Shown here: piece by piece, positions 1 to 7,601 of the stretch
Layout: each line of letters opens with the position of its first letter
How positions within the stretch are numbered: the stretch's first letter is position 1
Virus record (IMG/VR): IMGVR_UViG_3300048023_000188
Span: 1-44,324 of that record
Source: a virus
Reading direction: 5' to 3' (one strand)
DNA length: 44,324 nucleotides
Made by a program: the position numbers and the translations under genes
Notes under the pieces: generated by a model
What the model saw: only the letters and a program-made list of their open reading frames with translations
Told to the model about the DNA's origin: nothing
The model's database searches: none

Positions 1-21
1 CCATATCACAGTATATTATCA

Positions 22-837
22 TTATTTATCGTATTCTACTTCTGGTGTTGTATCTACTTTAGTAGCAGGTGAACCAGTCATAGCTTTTTTCTTTCCGTCT
101 TTATCTTCACTTTTACTGTTTAATGAAGCGCCACAGTTAGAACATTTATGAGCGTCAGCGTCATTCATATGACCACAGTTAGGACATTTAATTTTTTCTT
201 CAGTTATGCTTTTTTTTTCTTCAGTCTTTAACCACTTAGCGTCATCTTCTCTTTTTTCTTCTTCTGAAGCAGCCTGATTCCAAATGTCATGTACTGTGTC
301 TCTTAAAGATTTAACTTCTTCTTCTTCTGATTCTTCCTTGACTTCTTTCTTATCTTGTTTGTCTTTAATTGCTTTTTGTAAAGCAGGTGGAAGTTTCTTT
401 TGACCAGCAGTTAGTTCTTCATTTACTCTGTAATAAATCTTTTTGATTTCTTGAGCAGTTAAACCCATTTGACCATAATATTTTTTGATTAAGTCATTTA
501 AACTCATATCAGAAGCGTCATCTTCAACATCCATTAAGAAGTCTTTGACACCACCTTCATCTAGTTCTACTGATTCTTTTACGATAGTTTCGCCTGAAGA
601 TTTCTTAACATTCATCTTTTGAACCTTTTTAGAATCTTCATTTTTTGCCTTATGTTTTTTGTCTATATTATTAAAGAAAGCTTTCTTTTCCATGTCTGAC
701 ATAGAACCAATTCCCTTACCAGTCTTTTCAAGTTCTTTCTTAAATAATTGTTTGTAATCTTCGGATTGTTTGCCTTCGGTTACGCCTGCTACCATATCCT
801 CTAGACTACCTTTTTTAGTTTCTAAGTATTTACTCAT
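22..837 (-). CDS. Zinc-ribbon, charged virion-like protein
   Basis: A 271-aa, very lysine- and glutamate-rich protein of unknown function. A C-terminal zinc ribbon is visible: two CxxC pairs at C218/C221 and C232/C235. The rest is mostly predicted helix and low-complexity charged sequence. Its opening, MSKYLETKKGSLEDMV, resembles N-termini I recall from marine T4-like phage proteins. The segment VELDEG at residues 90-95 fits the T4 prohead protease site (L/I-x-E before A/G/S), and similar acidic motifs recur in the next gene. It is the last gene of the late unit in the window, and its ATG shares one base with the upstream stop (TAATG at 837-839), so it is probably coupled. Scaffold or internal virion protein is an inference; the zinc ribbon could instead mean nucleic-acid binding. 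Confidence 0.8.
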   Translation of the reverse strand: MSKYLETKKGSLEDMVAGVTEGKQSEDYKQLFKKELEKTGKGIGSMSDMEKKAFFNNIDKKHKAKNEDSKKVQKMNVKKSSGETIVKESVELDEGGVKDFLMDVEDDASDMSLNDLIKKYYGQMGLTAQEIKKIYYRVNEELTAGQKKLPPALQKAIKDKQDKKEVKEESEEEEVKSLRDTVHDIWNQAASEEEKREDDAKWLKTEEKKSITEEKIKCPNCGHMNDADAHKCSNCGASLNSKSEDKDGKKKAMTGSPATKVDTTPEVEYDK

Positions 838-3005
838 TACTTCTCTCCTTTTAATAGTCTGTCTACAAGGTTTCTAGCACCCTCGTATCCATCAATGTTT
901 AGTTTTTTCTTAACAATATTAGTAGCAGTTCCGAATTTAACATTATCGGCGTCTTTACCATATCGTTTTTTGAAATCATCTTTAGGTAATTTGTCTGCGA
1001 CTTTTTTTACCATATCTACTTGTTTGTCTGTTAAGTTTGCCTCTTCAAGTTCTTCATTCTTTGGCACACAGTTAGGTACTCTCTTACCACCTTTCATTTT
1101 GAAACCTACTTGTTTGTGTGTATCCCAACATGCCTCATTTTCTGTATCTTCAGCTTGTATATATCCTTTTGACTTATACTTTTCAAAATCAGATTTATCT
1201 ATAACTATTACTTTATTATTTTTAACAACCATCATTTCTTTTTCTTTATCTTTTAGTTGTCTTGATTCTTCTACTGATTCTGCAGCTCTTACTTTTTGTG
1301 CAAGGTCTTTATCTGCCTTACCCCATGTACCAGATGATTTAGTTACAAAAGAATTTACTCTTGCAAATGCCCATTGTTGTTGTGTTGCACCAGGTCTATG
1401 TCCACCTTTCCATGCGGCCATACCTCTATCGTATACTTTCTTTAAGATACCATATGGCATGCCTGTTTTCTTTGCCTTTGTTTCTAATCCTTTTATTTTC
1501 TCTGTAATATATTTGTTAGTGTCTTCTTCTAGTTCTTCACCTAAAATTTTATTTGTAGGCATGATACCTACACTATTTAATTTTTTCAAGAAGTCTAAAT
1601 GGTCATTGCCTGTACCTTTCAGTACATATACACCTTTCAATTTAGGTCCTACATTTTTCATTTTCTTGCCTGTCTTTGTACCAGCAAGTGTCTTATCAAA
1701 TAAATCTGGATTTCTTGTGTAAGTATATTTAACAGTCATTGGTTTATTCATACTAGGTAAAGACATCTCATCTAATGATTTATCTTCTATTGGTTCAAAA
1801 CTTTCTTTTGTAACTCTTACACCAAACTTTGCCTTTACTTTATCTGCAAGTTCATGAGCATTTTTACCTTCAAACTCTATGTTGCCACCAGCGTCATCAT
1901 CTACATAATCAATACCTGATTTGTTTTTCTTAATGAAGTCTGCAATTTGTTTCTTGTCTGAATGTACTGTTGCAAAATATTCTGTAAGTTCTGTTTCTTC
2001 TTTAAGTGAATATCCTATCATTGAATCATTAGTAGTTGGTTTTTTTAATTTAACAATTTTTAAAAAACCTCTATTTCTATGATGTACACTCATTTTTAAA
2101 TCTTTTTCATCAGAAGACAAAGAAAGGACTTCGTTATCTTTAGAGGTATCTACGAGAGCATACTTAAATTTAACTGATTCTTGTACTTCTTCTTTAGATA
2201 TAATTCTTTTAATATCCATAGGACTTAAATTATGTTTTTGAGAAAGTCTACTTCCTGCTAGTGTACTAACAAAAGGTATGTCTGCCTTGTATAGTGTAAT
2301 CAAAGCATCCTTGTTACTATCAATCTTATCAAATATTTTCATTAAAGGTTCAGGTGCTATTCTTTTGCCTCTTAAAGGTTCATATGCCTTTTTAAGTTTA
2401 TCAACCATAGCTTTGTTAAAGGTCGCTTCATCTAATTCTATTTCTTCTGTTTTAACTTCTTTCTTTTGTTTGTCTTTTAAATATTTGTGTGCGACACCTA
2501 CTGTTAGAGGTACTTCACCTGTATCAGGATTAGGTTCTGGTTTTACAGTAGCATTCTTTTCGTTTTCTAATTCTAGTTTTAATCTTTGAATCTCATTTTC
2601 TAAAGACTTAACTCTGTCTTCACCAGATGTTTTACCTGTGCTACCATGTTTCTCAACATTTCTTTTGTTAGTATCTTTCCAATCTTCAGATTTAAGACCA
2701 TAACTTTTCAGTTTCTTTTCAAAGTCATGTGCATGTTGTCTGTAATCAAATACTCTAGCTTTTCTTGTACCATCTTGTGTTTTATAAGAAACAATATATT
2801 GACCAGTAGGAACTCTTTCTACTTTTTCCATTGCAATTTCTTCACCCAAAACTCTCTTAACTGTTTTAGCATCCAGTTTAAGTTTCTTAGCAATTTCTTC
2901 TGCACTATCGCCAGCAAAAGCCATGTTATATATGTCTTTCATTTTGCCTTCAAACATTCTTACTTGTTCTAACAGTTCGCCTGTTGTTTTTCTATATCTA
3001 CTCAT
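837..3005 (-). CDS. Large modular virion-like protein, possible processed polyprotein
   Basis: A 722-aa protein made of small modules joined by acidic linkers. Residues 28-54 look like a helix-turn-helix (AEEIAKKLKL, DAKTVKRVL). Residues 130-152 look like a short coiled coil. About 515-570 is a module (GILKKVYDRGMAAW, GHRPGATQQQW) that I recall from marine T4-like phages, possibly DUF5824. About 625-650 holds a Cys-containing KQVGFKMKGGKRVPNC module. Motifs matching the T4 prohead-protease consensus separate the modules: LDE before A194 and LEE before A656, with weaker LTE at 340-342. No enzyme motif was recognised. The start ATG overlaps the stop of the 38-aa ORF (ATGA). Inference: an internal head protein or scaffold cut into pieces during maturation. 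The modular pattern is seen; the processing is not proven. Confidence 0.8.
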   Translation of the reverse strand: MSRYRKTTGELLEQVRMFEGKMKDIYNMAFAGDSAEEIAKKLKLDAKTVKRVLGEEIAMEKVERVPTGQYIVSYKTQDGTRKARVFDYRQHAHDFEKKLKSYGLKSEDWKDTNKRNVEKHGSTGKTSGEDRVKSLENEIQRLKLELENEKNATVKPEPNPDTGEVPLTVGVAHKYLKDKQKKEVKTEEIELDEATFNKAMVDKLKKAYEPLRGKRIAPEPLMKIFDKIDSNKDALITLYKADIPFVSTLAGSRLSQKHNLSPMDIKRIISKEEVQESVKFKYALVDTSKDNEVLSLSSDEKDLKMSVHHRNRGFLKIVKLKKPTTNDSMIGYSLKEETELTEYFATVHSDKKQIADFIKKNKSGIDYVDDDAGGNIEFEGKNAHELADKVKAKFGVRVTKESFEPIEDKSLDEMSLPSMNKPMTVKYTYTRNPDLFDKTLAGTKTGKKMKNVGPKLKGVYVLKGTGNDHLDFLKKLNSVGIMPTNKILGEELEEDTNKYITEKIKGLETKAKKTGMPYGILKKVYDRGMAAWKGGHRPGATQQQWAFARVNSFVTKSSGTWGKADKDLAQKVRAAESVEESRQLKDKEKEMMVVKNNKVIVIDKSDFEKYKSKGYIQAEDTENEACWDTHKQVGFKMKGGKRVPNCVPKNEELEEANLTDKQVDMVKKVADKLPKDDFKKRYGKDADNVKFGTATNIVKKKLNIDGYEGARNLVDRLLKGEK

Positions 3006-3118
3006 TTTTTCCTCTCTTTTTTCATATAGGTTTTAACATCTTCAAATGTTTTTGGTTTTGGCGGTACTTCTTTTGCCTCTAATCCATATGACTTCTTTGT
3101 AAATTCTTTATAGTTCAT
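3002..3118 (-). CDS. Small 38-aa coupled ORF
   Basis: A 38-aa basic peptide (starts MNYKEFTKKS, ends KKERKK), too short for a usual ORF cutoff. It exactly fills the gap between its neighbours. Its ATG at 3118 shares one base with the TAA of the upstream gene (TAATG), and its TGA overlaps the ATG of the downstream gene (ATGA). That double coupling, and otherwise gapless packing of this strand, support it being a real gene. The sequence is Lys/Pro-rich with no recognised domain. The opening Met-x-Tyr-Lys resembles the N-termini of the cargo-like proteins nearby but lacks a following cleavage motif. Function unknown. Confidence 0.6.
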   Translation of the reverse strand: MNYKEFTKKSYGLEAKEVPPKPKTFEDVKTYMKKERKK

Positions 3119-3459
3119 TAGTCTAAATCCGATACTTTAGTTTTAGCAGTCCACATTCTGCAAGACCAATATCTTGCTGATGTTTTATCTTTGGCAGTAT
3201 CACATTTGTGTCTTGCCCTAAAACTCTTTCTTCTCTCTGGGTCATCTCTTTTGATACTCAATCCTGTTGTATCACCAAAAGATACTTTGACCACATTACC
3301 CTTATCATTCTTAACATATACATAAAACTTCTTACTACCACCTCTTATTGGGTCGTTGAGTTTTACTTTCTTTCCTTGATATTCTGCCTCTGTAATCTCT
3401 AGTTCTTCGTCCAGATGTGCATATATATCATCTTCTGCATACTCTTTGAATGTTTTCAT
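3118..3459 (-). CDS. Internal in-frame ORF: C-terminal module of the polyprotein, probably also made alone
   Basis: In-frame Met717 of the 829-aa gene can start a separate 113-aa protein. Upstream of it are an exact T4-late-type TATAAATA (plus coordinates 3486-3493) and AAAGGA about 11 bases before the ATG. The product begins MKTFKEYAEDD, close to the T4 capsid-targeting opening MKTYQEF, and reaches ITE before Ala at polyprotein residues 738-741. That would leave a mature module with Cys residues at 802 and 816 (HKCDTAKDKTS, YWSCRMW), which I recall as a stand-alone protein in marine T4-like phages. Expression as a separate protein is inferred from these signals. Chance occurrence in AT-rich DNA is possible. 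Confidence 0.5.
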   Translation of the reverse strand: MKTFKEYAEDDIYAHLDEELEITEAEYQGKKVKLNDPIRGGSKKFYVYVKNDKGNVVKVSFGDTTGLSIKRDDPERRKSFRARHKCDTAKDKTSARYWSCRMWTAKTKVSDLD

Positions 3460-5607
3460 CTTATATTTATCCTTTTGTATATCTTTATTTATACTGTTTT
3501 CTGGTGTTCTTAATTTAGAATCAACAGGTTTTTCATCTGGTGTCTCTCCAGGTGTCATTTCTTTAGTATGATTGGCATAATCTGCCCCTATTTCATATGA
3601 TTCTTTACTGACTTCACCATACATTTGTTTATATTTTTTAGTATGTTTAGATGTTTTAGTCTTTGCTGTGTCATCGCCAGGCGCTGGTTTGTAACCAGGT
3701 TTTGTAGTATCTTGTTTCTTAAAAAAGTCTGCCCTCTTTTGTTTTACATCTTTACTTAATGTCTTATAATATTTCTTTGGCTGAGTACCTGGTTCTTTTC
3801 TAACATCAGGATCCTGTGCCAATTTTTTCTTTTCTTTCATGTCTCCCTCCGATACAGCCTCAAAGCCATAATCTATGTCTAAATTAAACTCTCTAATTGC
3901 AACCTCTTTATCTGCTGAATCAGGTACACAATCATATATCCATGCCTTGTGTAAGTTTTCTTCTGAATCTTCAAGTACAATATAGTTCGTACTTCTTCTG
4001 ACAATCTTGCCATGTATATCTTCTTTAACATAATGTACTTTGTCATTTATATTAAAGATAACTTCTCTAATATATAAATCTCTCAATTGTTTCTTTTCAA
4101 ATGCTTCTAAACTTGCCATAGGTTTAAAGTTATAACCCATGTGATTATTTGTATTAGCAGCTAATGACTTTTTAAATGATACTTTCATACCTTTTGCAAC
4201 ATCTCTAAATAATGACTGTACATCTCTAAATCCTGAAGGTAAACCTTTTTCAAATGATTTTATATCACCTTGTGAAACAGCGTTTCTCATTTTACTTGCA
4301 CTCATACCTGTAGCGCCTTCGGCGTCTGGGTCTCTTTCACCTGCACTTGTAACTTTAATATCTAAGAAATCATAAAAACCGTGTCTCGATTTTACATTAT
4401 TATATTTGTTTAGTATTGTTTTAAATTCTTGTACTCTATCACTACCTACAACCATGTTAATATTTTTATAACCCTTGTTGTACAATTCTGTTGCAACATC
4501 TAGTATCATATTTGAGGCAGGTATTCTAAACATACTTCTATGTTGTGGAAACATCCTTCTCATATATTGAATCTTTTGTGTAACTGTTAAAGGATTTTTT
4601 TTAACATCTTGTGATTTACTTAAATAAACATATTTAAAATCACCAGGTGTCTGTGCAACTTTTCTTATAAGTTTTTCATGACCTATTGTTGGAGGATTAA
4701 ATCTACCAAATGTAAACACAGCAGTTCCTTTAGAATGTTCAGGTGCTTCTTTTAGAGAATCTATCTCTTGGTCTGTAACTTTATCATCTTCTAATATATC
4801 TTTTAGTTTTTTATAAAACTTCATGTAGTGATATTTTTCTAACATCTTATAGATTACATTTTTAGGTAGTTTGTTTTGTTTACCAAACTCTCTAATTTCA
4901 TCAGGTGTCATTTCTCTACTAAAGATATCTCTCCTATCGTTTGTAAGTTTATCACCTATCTCTTTTAATCTTCTAATTGATTCTTCTATTTCTTCTAGTT
5001 TTTCATTGACTAATGCTTGTAGATTTAAGACATCATTATTAGATAATTGTTTTAGTTCTGTATAATCTATAATATCTCTTTTTAGTTCACCTTTAATAAT
5101 ATCAAGTTCTTGTACTTGTTTTCTAAAATCTGCCTCATACTTTTCAGGCTCAAATGTATCTTCATCTGGTTTTTTAATCCACTTGTTATCTTTTATAGAG
5201 AAGATACCATCTGCCTTTTTGTTATTGTTTTCTAAAACTTTAGGGTCTGTAATCACATAGTAGTTTACAGGATGTTCTGTGCCTGGCACATTTTTACCAT
5301 TGATATCTCTTAATAGTTTAGAGTATTGTTCTCTCCTTTCTTCTTGTTCATCTTCAGGTACATCAAATAATACATTGATATCCAAGTCAGCGTCATTACG
5401 ATATCTCTTTGTAAGTATAGAACCTATTAATGATGTTGATACAACAGGTGCAAGTTTTTCAAACTCTTTAATCTGTTTGTCAATCATATCTAAAACTTTT
5501 TGTTTTAGTTTAGGATTTTCAGTATCAGCGTCATCAAATACACCAGGTGCATAATCTTTTCTAGGTATATCAATTACTGATTCTATTAAGTCTTTATAAA
5601 ATTTCAT
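3118..5607 (-). CDS. Multidomain nucleotidyltransferase / NMNAT-like polyprotein
   Basis: 829 aa with several domains. Residues 55-80 carry a Pol-beta-superfamily nucleotidyltransferase signature: GS at 62-63, then DADLD at 72-76. Residues 295-445 form a cytidylyltransferase/NMNAT-like domain, with HIGH-type GRFNPPTIGH at 301-310, VVGSD at 386-390 and SASKMR at 436-441, suggesting adenylyl transfer as in NAD synthesis. The C-terminal 113 aa form a separate module that also has its own promoter and start. The N-terminus MKFYKDLIE before S10 resembles a T4 capsid-targeting peptide. Further prohead-protease-like sites lie at LKE before A288 (just ahead of the NMNAT domain), VSE before G588 and ITE before A741. 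The start overlaps the upstream... downstream junction with the kinase gene as ATGA at 5604-5607. Domain calls are firm; substrate and packaging are inferred. Confidence 0.85.
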   Translation of the reverse strand: MKFYKDLIESVIDIPRKDYAPGVFDDADTENPKLKQKVLDMIDKQIKEFEKLAPVVSTSLIGSILTKRYRNDADLDINVLFDVPEDEQEERREQYSKLLRDINGKNVPGTEHPVNYYVITDPKVLENNNKKADGIFSIKDNKWIKKPDEDTFEPEKYEADFRKQVQELDIIKGELKRDIIDYTELKQLSNNDVLNLQALVNEKLEEIEESIRRLKEIGDKLTNDRRDIFSREMTPDEIREFGKQNKLPKNVIYKMLEKYHYMKFYKKLKDILEDDKVTDQEIDSLKEAPEHSKGTAVFTFGRFNPPTIGHEKLIRKVAQTPGDFKYVYLSKSQDVKKNPLTVTQKIQYMRRMFPQHRSMFRIPASNMILDVATELYNKGYKNINMVVGSDRVQEFKTILNKYNNVKSRHGFYDFLDIKVTSAGERDPDAEGATGMSASKMRNAVSQGDIKSFEKGLPSGFRDVQSLFRDVAKGMKVSFKKSLAANTNNHMGYNFKPMASLEAFEKKQLRDLYIREVIFNINDKVHYVKEDIHGKIVRRSTNYIVLEDSEENLHKAWIYDCVPDSADKEVAIREFNLDIDYGFEAVSEGDMKEKKKLAQDPDVRKEPGTQPKKYYKTLSKDVKQKRADFFKKQDTTKPGYKPAPGDDTAKTKTSKHTKKYKQMYGEVSKESYEIGADYANHTKEMTPGETPDEKPVDSKLRTPENSINKDIQKDKYKMKTFKEYAEDDIYAHLDEELEITEAEYQGKKVKLNDPIRGGSKKFYVYVKNDKGNVVKVSFGDTTGLSIKRDDPERRKSFRARHKCDTAKDKTSARYWSCRMWTAKTKVSDLD
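3486..3493 (-). promoter_or_regulatory. Internal late promoter candidate TATAAATA
   Basis: Exact T4-type late promoter octamer on the minus strand inside the 829-aa gene. The expected start site lies near 3479, about 20 bases before the internal ATG at 3459, with an AAAGGA ribosome site between. Position and associated start make it better than a random match, but it is not followed by the GTA seen at other sites. Confidence 0.45.
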
Positions 5608-6284
5608 CTTCTTTTAATCTTTAATTGTCTATCTATCCATTGTTTTGCAAGATAATTATGTGGTTGATTCATAGTTCTTCTAACTATACTTGCACATTTA
5701 TTTAGTGTTAATGTTACTAATTCCTTTTCACTTTGACTGTTGTCTATAATATGAAAGTTTGCTGGTTGAAATAGTTTTTGAAGTCTTCCCATATTTCCTT
5801 GAACAGTATTCCAATTTGTTTTAACTATATTTTGTGGTACACTTCTATCTCTTTTTTCATTTCTTTCTAATGCGACATCTAAACTTGTATTAACAAATAA
5901 CATGGTAGTTTGATATCCTAAAATTTTTAAAAATCTTTGTTGTCTAGATATTGTAGCAAAGTCTCTAGCAGTACCATCTATTATTAAACCAAGTCTACCT
6001 GCAATGTATAAATCCATTCTTGACGCTGTATTTATTTTTGCCTTCTGTCTGATTTCATCTCTTTTTTCTTTTTCTTTCTCAGGCATTTTCATAGACAATC
6101 CTTCATCTTTTAAATACTTTTCAAATATACTATCTGAGTTTACAAGTTTTAAACCTAAACCTGCAAATGCAGCCTTTGTTACAAATGTTTTACCAGAACC
6201 TGGTCCACCTGCAAGAAAGTATGCCTTAAATATACCAGGGTCATAAACTCCTTCTGTTATTAAAAATGTTTTATAGTCTTTCAT
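5604..6284 (-). CDS. P-loop kinase-like protein with N-terminal cargo-type peptide
   Basis: 226-aa P-loop NTPase of the zeta-toxin/AAA_33-like kinase type. The Walker A motif GGPGSGKT lies near residues 27-34, followed by a NSDSIFE element and IDGTARD near residue 105, the usual layout for small-molecule or polynucleotide kinases. The substrate is not evident. The first 12 residues, MKDYKTFLITEG, resemble the T4 internal-protein opening (MKTYQEFIAEA), with a prohead-protease motif ITE before G12. It overlaps the adenylate kinase upstream by 14 bases and the polyprotein downstream by ATGA. Inference: a capsid-packaged kinase. A toxin role or polynucleotide end repair (its unit also holds a ligase-like protein) are alternatives. 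Confidence 0.8.
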   Translation of the reverse strand: MKDYKTFLITEGVYDPGIFKAYFLAGGPGSGKTFVTKAAFAGLGLKLVNSDSIFEKYLKDEGLSMKMPEKEKEKRDEIRQKAKINTASRMDLYIAGRLGLIIDGTARDFATISRQQRFLKILGYQTTMLFVNTSLDVALERNEKRDRSVPQNIVKTNWNTVQGNMGRLQKLFQPANFHIIDNSQSEKELVTLTLNKCASIVRRTMNQPHNYLAKQWIDRQLKIKRR

Positions 6285-6870
6285 TTATCTTACTTATTAT
6301 TTCTGCGGCTATGTCTTCTATAACTTCACCACCTTTTGCTTTGATAGTTATAAGTTTGTCTTTATAATAATCTACAACAGGTTGTGTTTGTTTTTTATAA
6401 ACTTTAATTCTATTTTTTATAATGTCTGGTTTATCATCTGCACGACCTCTAGACATTAATCTTCTAATGACTTCTTCTTCTGCAACATCTAGATATACAA
6501 CATGGTCATAACCGATATTTCTTTTTTCCATTTCTTTAACTTGTTCCATACTTCTAGGAAAACCATCTAATACATATCCTTTTTCTGTATCTTTTCTTTG
6601 TAATCTGGCCTGTAGTGTATCTAATACAATTTTTGTATCTACATAATCACCTTTTTCTAATGCACTTCTTACTTTACGGCCTGTTGGTGTATCTTGTTTT
6701 GCTAAATCTCTCATCATATCACCTGTATACACATGAGGTATTTGATATTCTTTTGTTAAGAATTTAGAGTAAGTAGATTTACCAGAACCAGGTCCACCTA
6801 ACATAATAATTCTCATAGGCATTGTTGCCTCTTTTAGTTTTGCAAAAATATATTGTTTAAATGATTTCAT
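6271..6870 (-). CDS. adk: Adenylate kinase with N-terminal extension
   Basis: 199 aa. The kinase starts at about residue 19 (MRIIMLGG) with P-loop GGPGSGKST, the NMP-binding TGDMMRDLAK, and LDGFPRSMEQ near residue 100. This matches bacterial adenylate kinase (AMP + ATP to 2 ADP) of the short type: no zinc LID domain is apparent. Before the fold sits an extra 14-residue segment, MKSFKQYIFAKLKE, then Ala. It matches the T4 capsid-targeting pattern, and LKE before A15 fits the prohead protease. Cleavage there would leave an intact enzyme. The start shares a base with the upstream stop (TAATG at 6868-6872). Enzyme identity is firm; virion packaging is an inference. A plain nucleotide-metabolism enzyme is the alternative. 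Confidence 0.9.
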   Translation of the reverse strand: MKSFKQYIFAKLKEATMPMRIIMLGGPGSGKSTYSKFLTKEYQIPHVYTGDMMRDLAKQDTPTGRKVRSALEKGDYVDTKIVLDTLQARLQRKDTEKGYVLDGFPRSMEQVKEMEKRNIGYDHVVYLDVAEEEVIRRLMSRGRADDKPDIIKNRIKVYKKQTQPVVDYYKDKLITIKAKGGEVIEDIAAEIISKINERL

Positions 6871-7598
6871 TAGTTACCACTCACTTGCATTGTTCTTGGT
6901 ACATCTAAAACAATTAATTCAAAACCTGCACTTACGGCACTTGTTGCACTTGATTTTGCTCTAACTTCTATATCATATTTTTCATCTATCTCTACAGGTA
7001 GAGCATAATTTTTTGTATGAAAACCACCTCTTATAGAGATAAATTCTTTTGTTTGAAATACATTACCACTACCATTTCTAACTACAAGTGTAATTTCATT
7101 TTCTAAATCTTTTTGACTGCCAGCATCCAATTGCACTAAGTATCCTTTTTTACCTCTTGGTATTGTATAAATTGCCATTAGTGTTTGACCTCTAGCAGGA
7201 CTTATAATTGCAGCTGATGTACTATCAACGGTAACTGTAACTGTTCCTACATTTGAACTGCCTGTATTTGCTGTTTCTAAAACTGCTCTAAATACTCTAT
7301 AAAAAGATTGTGAACCAGCAGAACCACCAATTGTTAAAGTCTCTTGGACTAAATCATAGTTAGCGTCTAAACCATAAACTGTAACTGTGCCACCATTATC
7401 TGAAGATGTATCACTTGATGTAACTGTTGCTGTACCAGCACTAGAAATGTAAGTATATAGATTTGAACCATCCCATATTGTCTCATATGCATTTGAAGGT
7501 ACTGCACTATTATATCCAAATTTATTTACAGAATAAGCCCCTCTTATCAGGCCTCTACTGATTTGTAAATTTTGTTCTGTTATGTAACCTACTGCCAT
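6870..7598 (-). CDS. Beta-rich probable structural protein, unrecognised
   Basis: 242 aa, rich in Gly, Ser, Thr and Val, with alternating beta-strand-like stretches (VTSSDTSSDNGG, TVTVTVDSTSAAI). It has no signal peptide, no membrane segment and no catalytic motif I recognise. That composition is typical of phage virion or receptor-facing proteins. It is placed between the ligase-like gene and adenylate kinase in a late-promoter unit. The ATG at 7598 follows GGGGATAATAA, a plausible ribosome site. Structural protein is an inference from composition and context. Confidence 0.7.
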   Translation of the reverse strand: MAVGYITEQNLQISRGLIRGAYSVNKFGYNSAVPSNAYETIWDGSNLYTYISSAGTATVTSSDTSSDNGGTVTVYGLDANYDLVQETLTIGGSAGSQSFYRVFRAVLETANTGSSNVGTVTVTVDSTSAAIISPARGQTLMAIYTIPRGKKGYLVQLDAGSQKDLENEITLVVRNGSGNVFQTKEFISIRGGFHTKNYALPVEIDEKYDIEVRAKSSATSAVSAGFELIVLDVPRTMQVSGN

Positions 7599-7601
7599 TT
7601 A

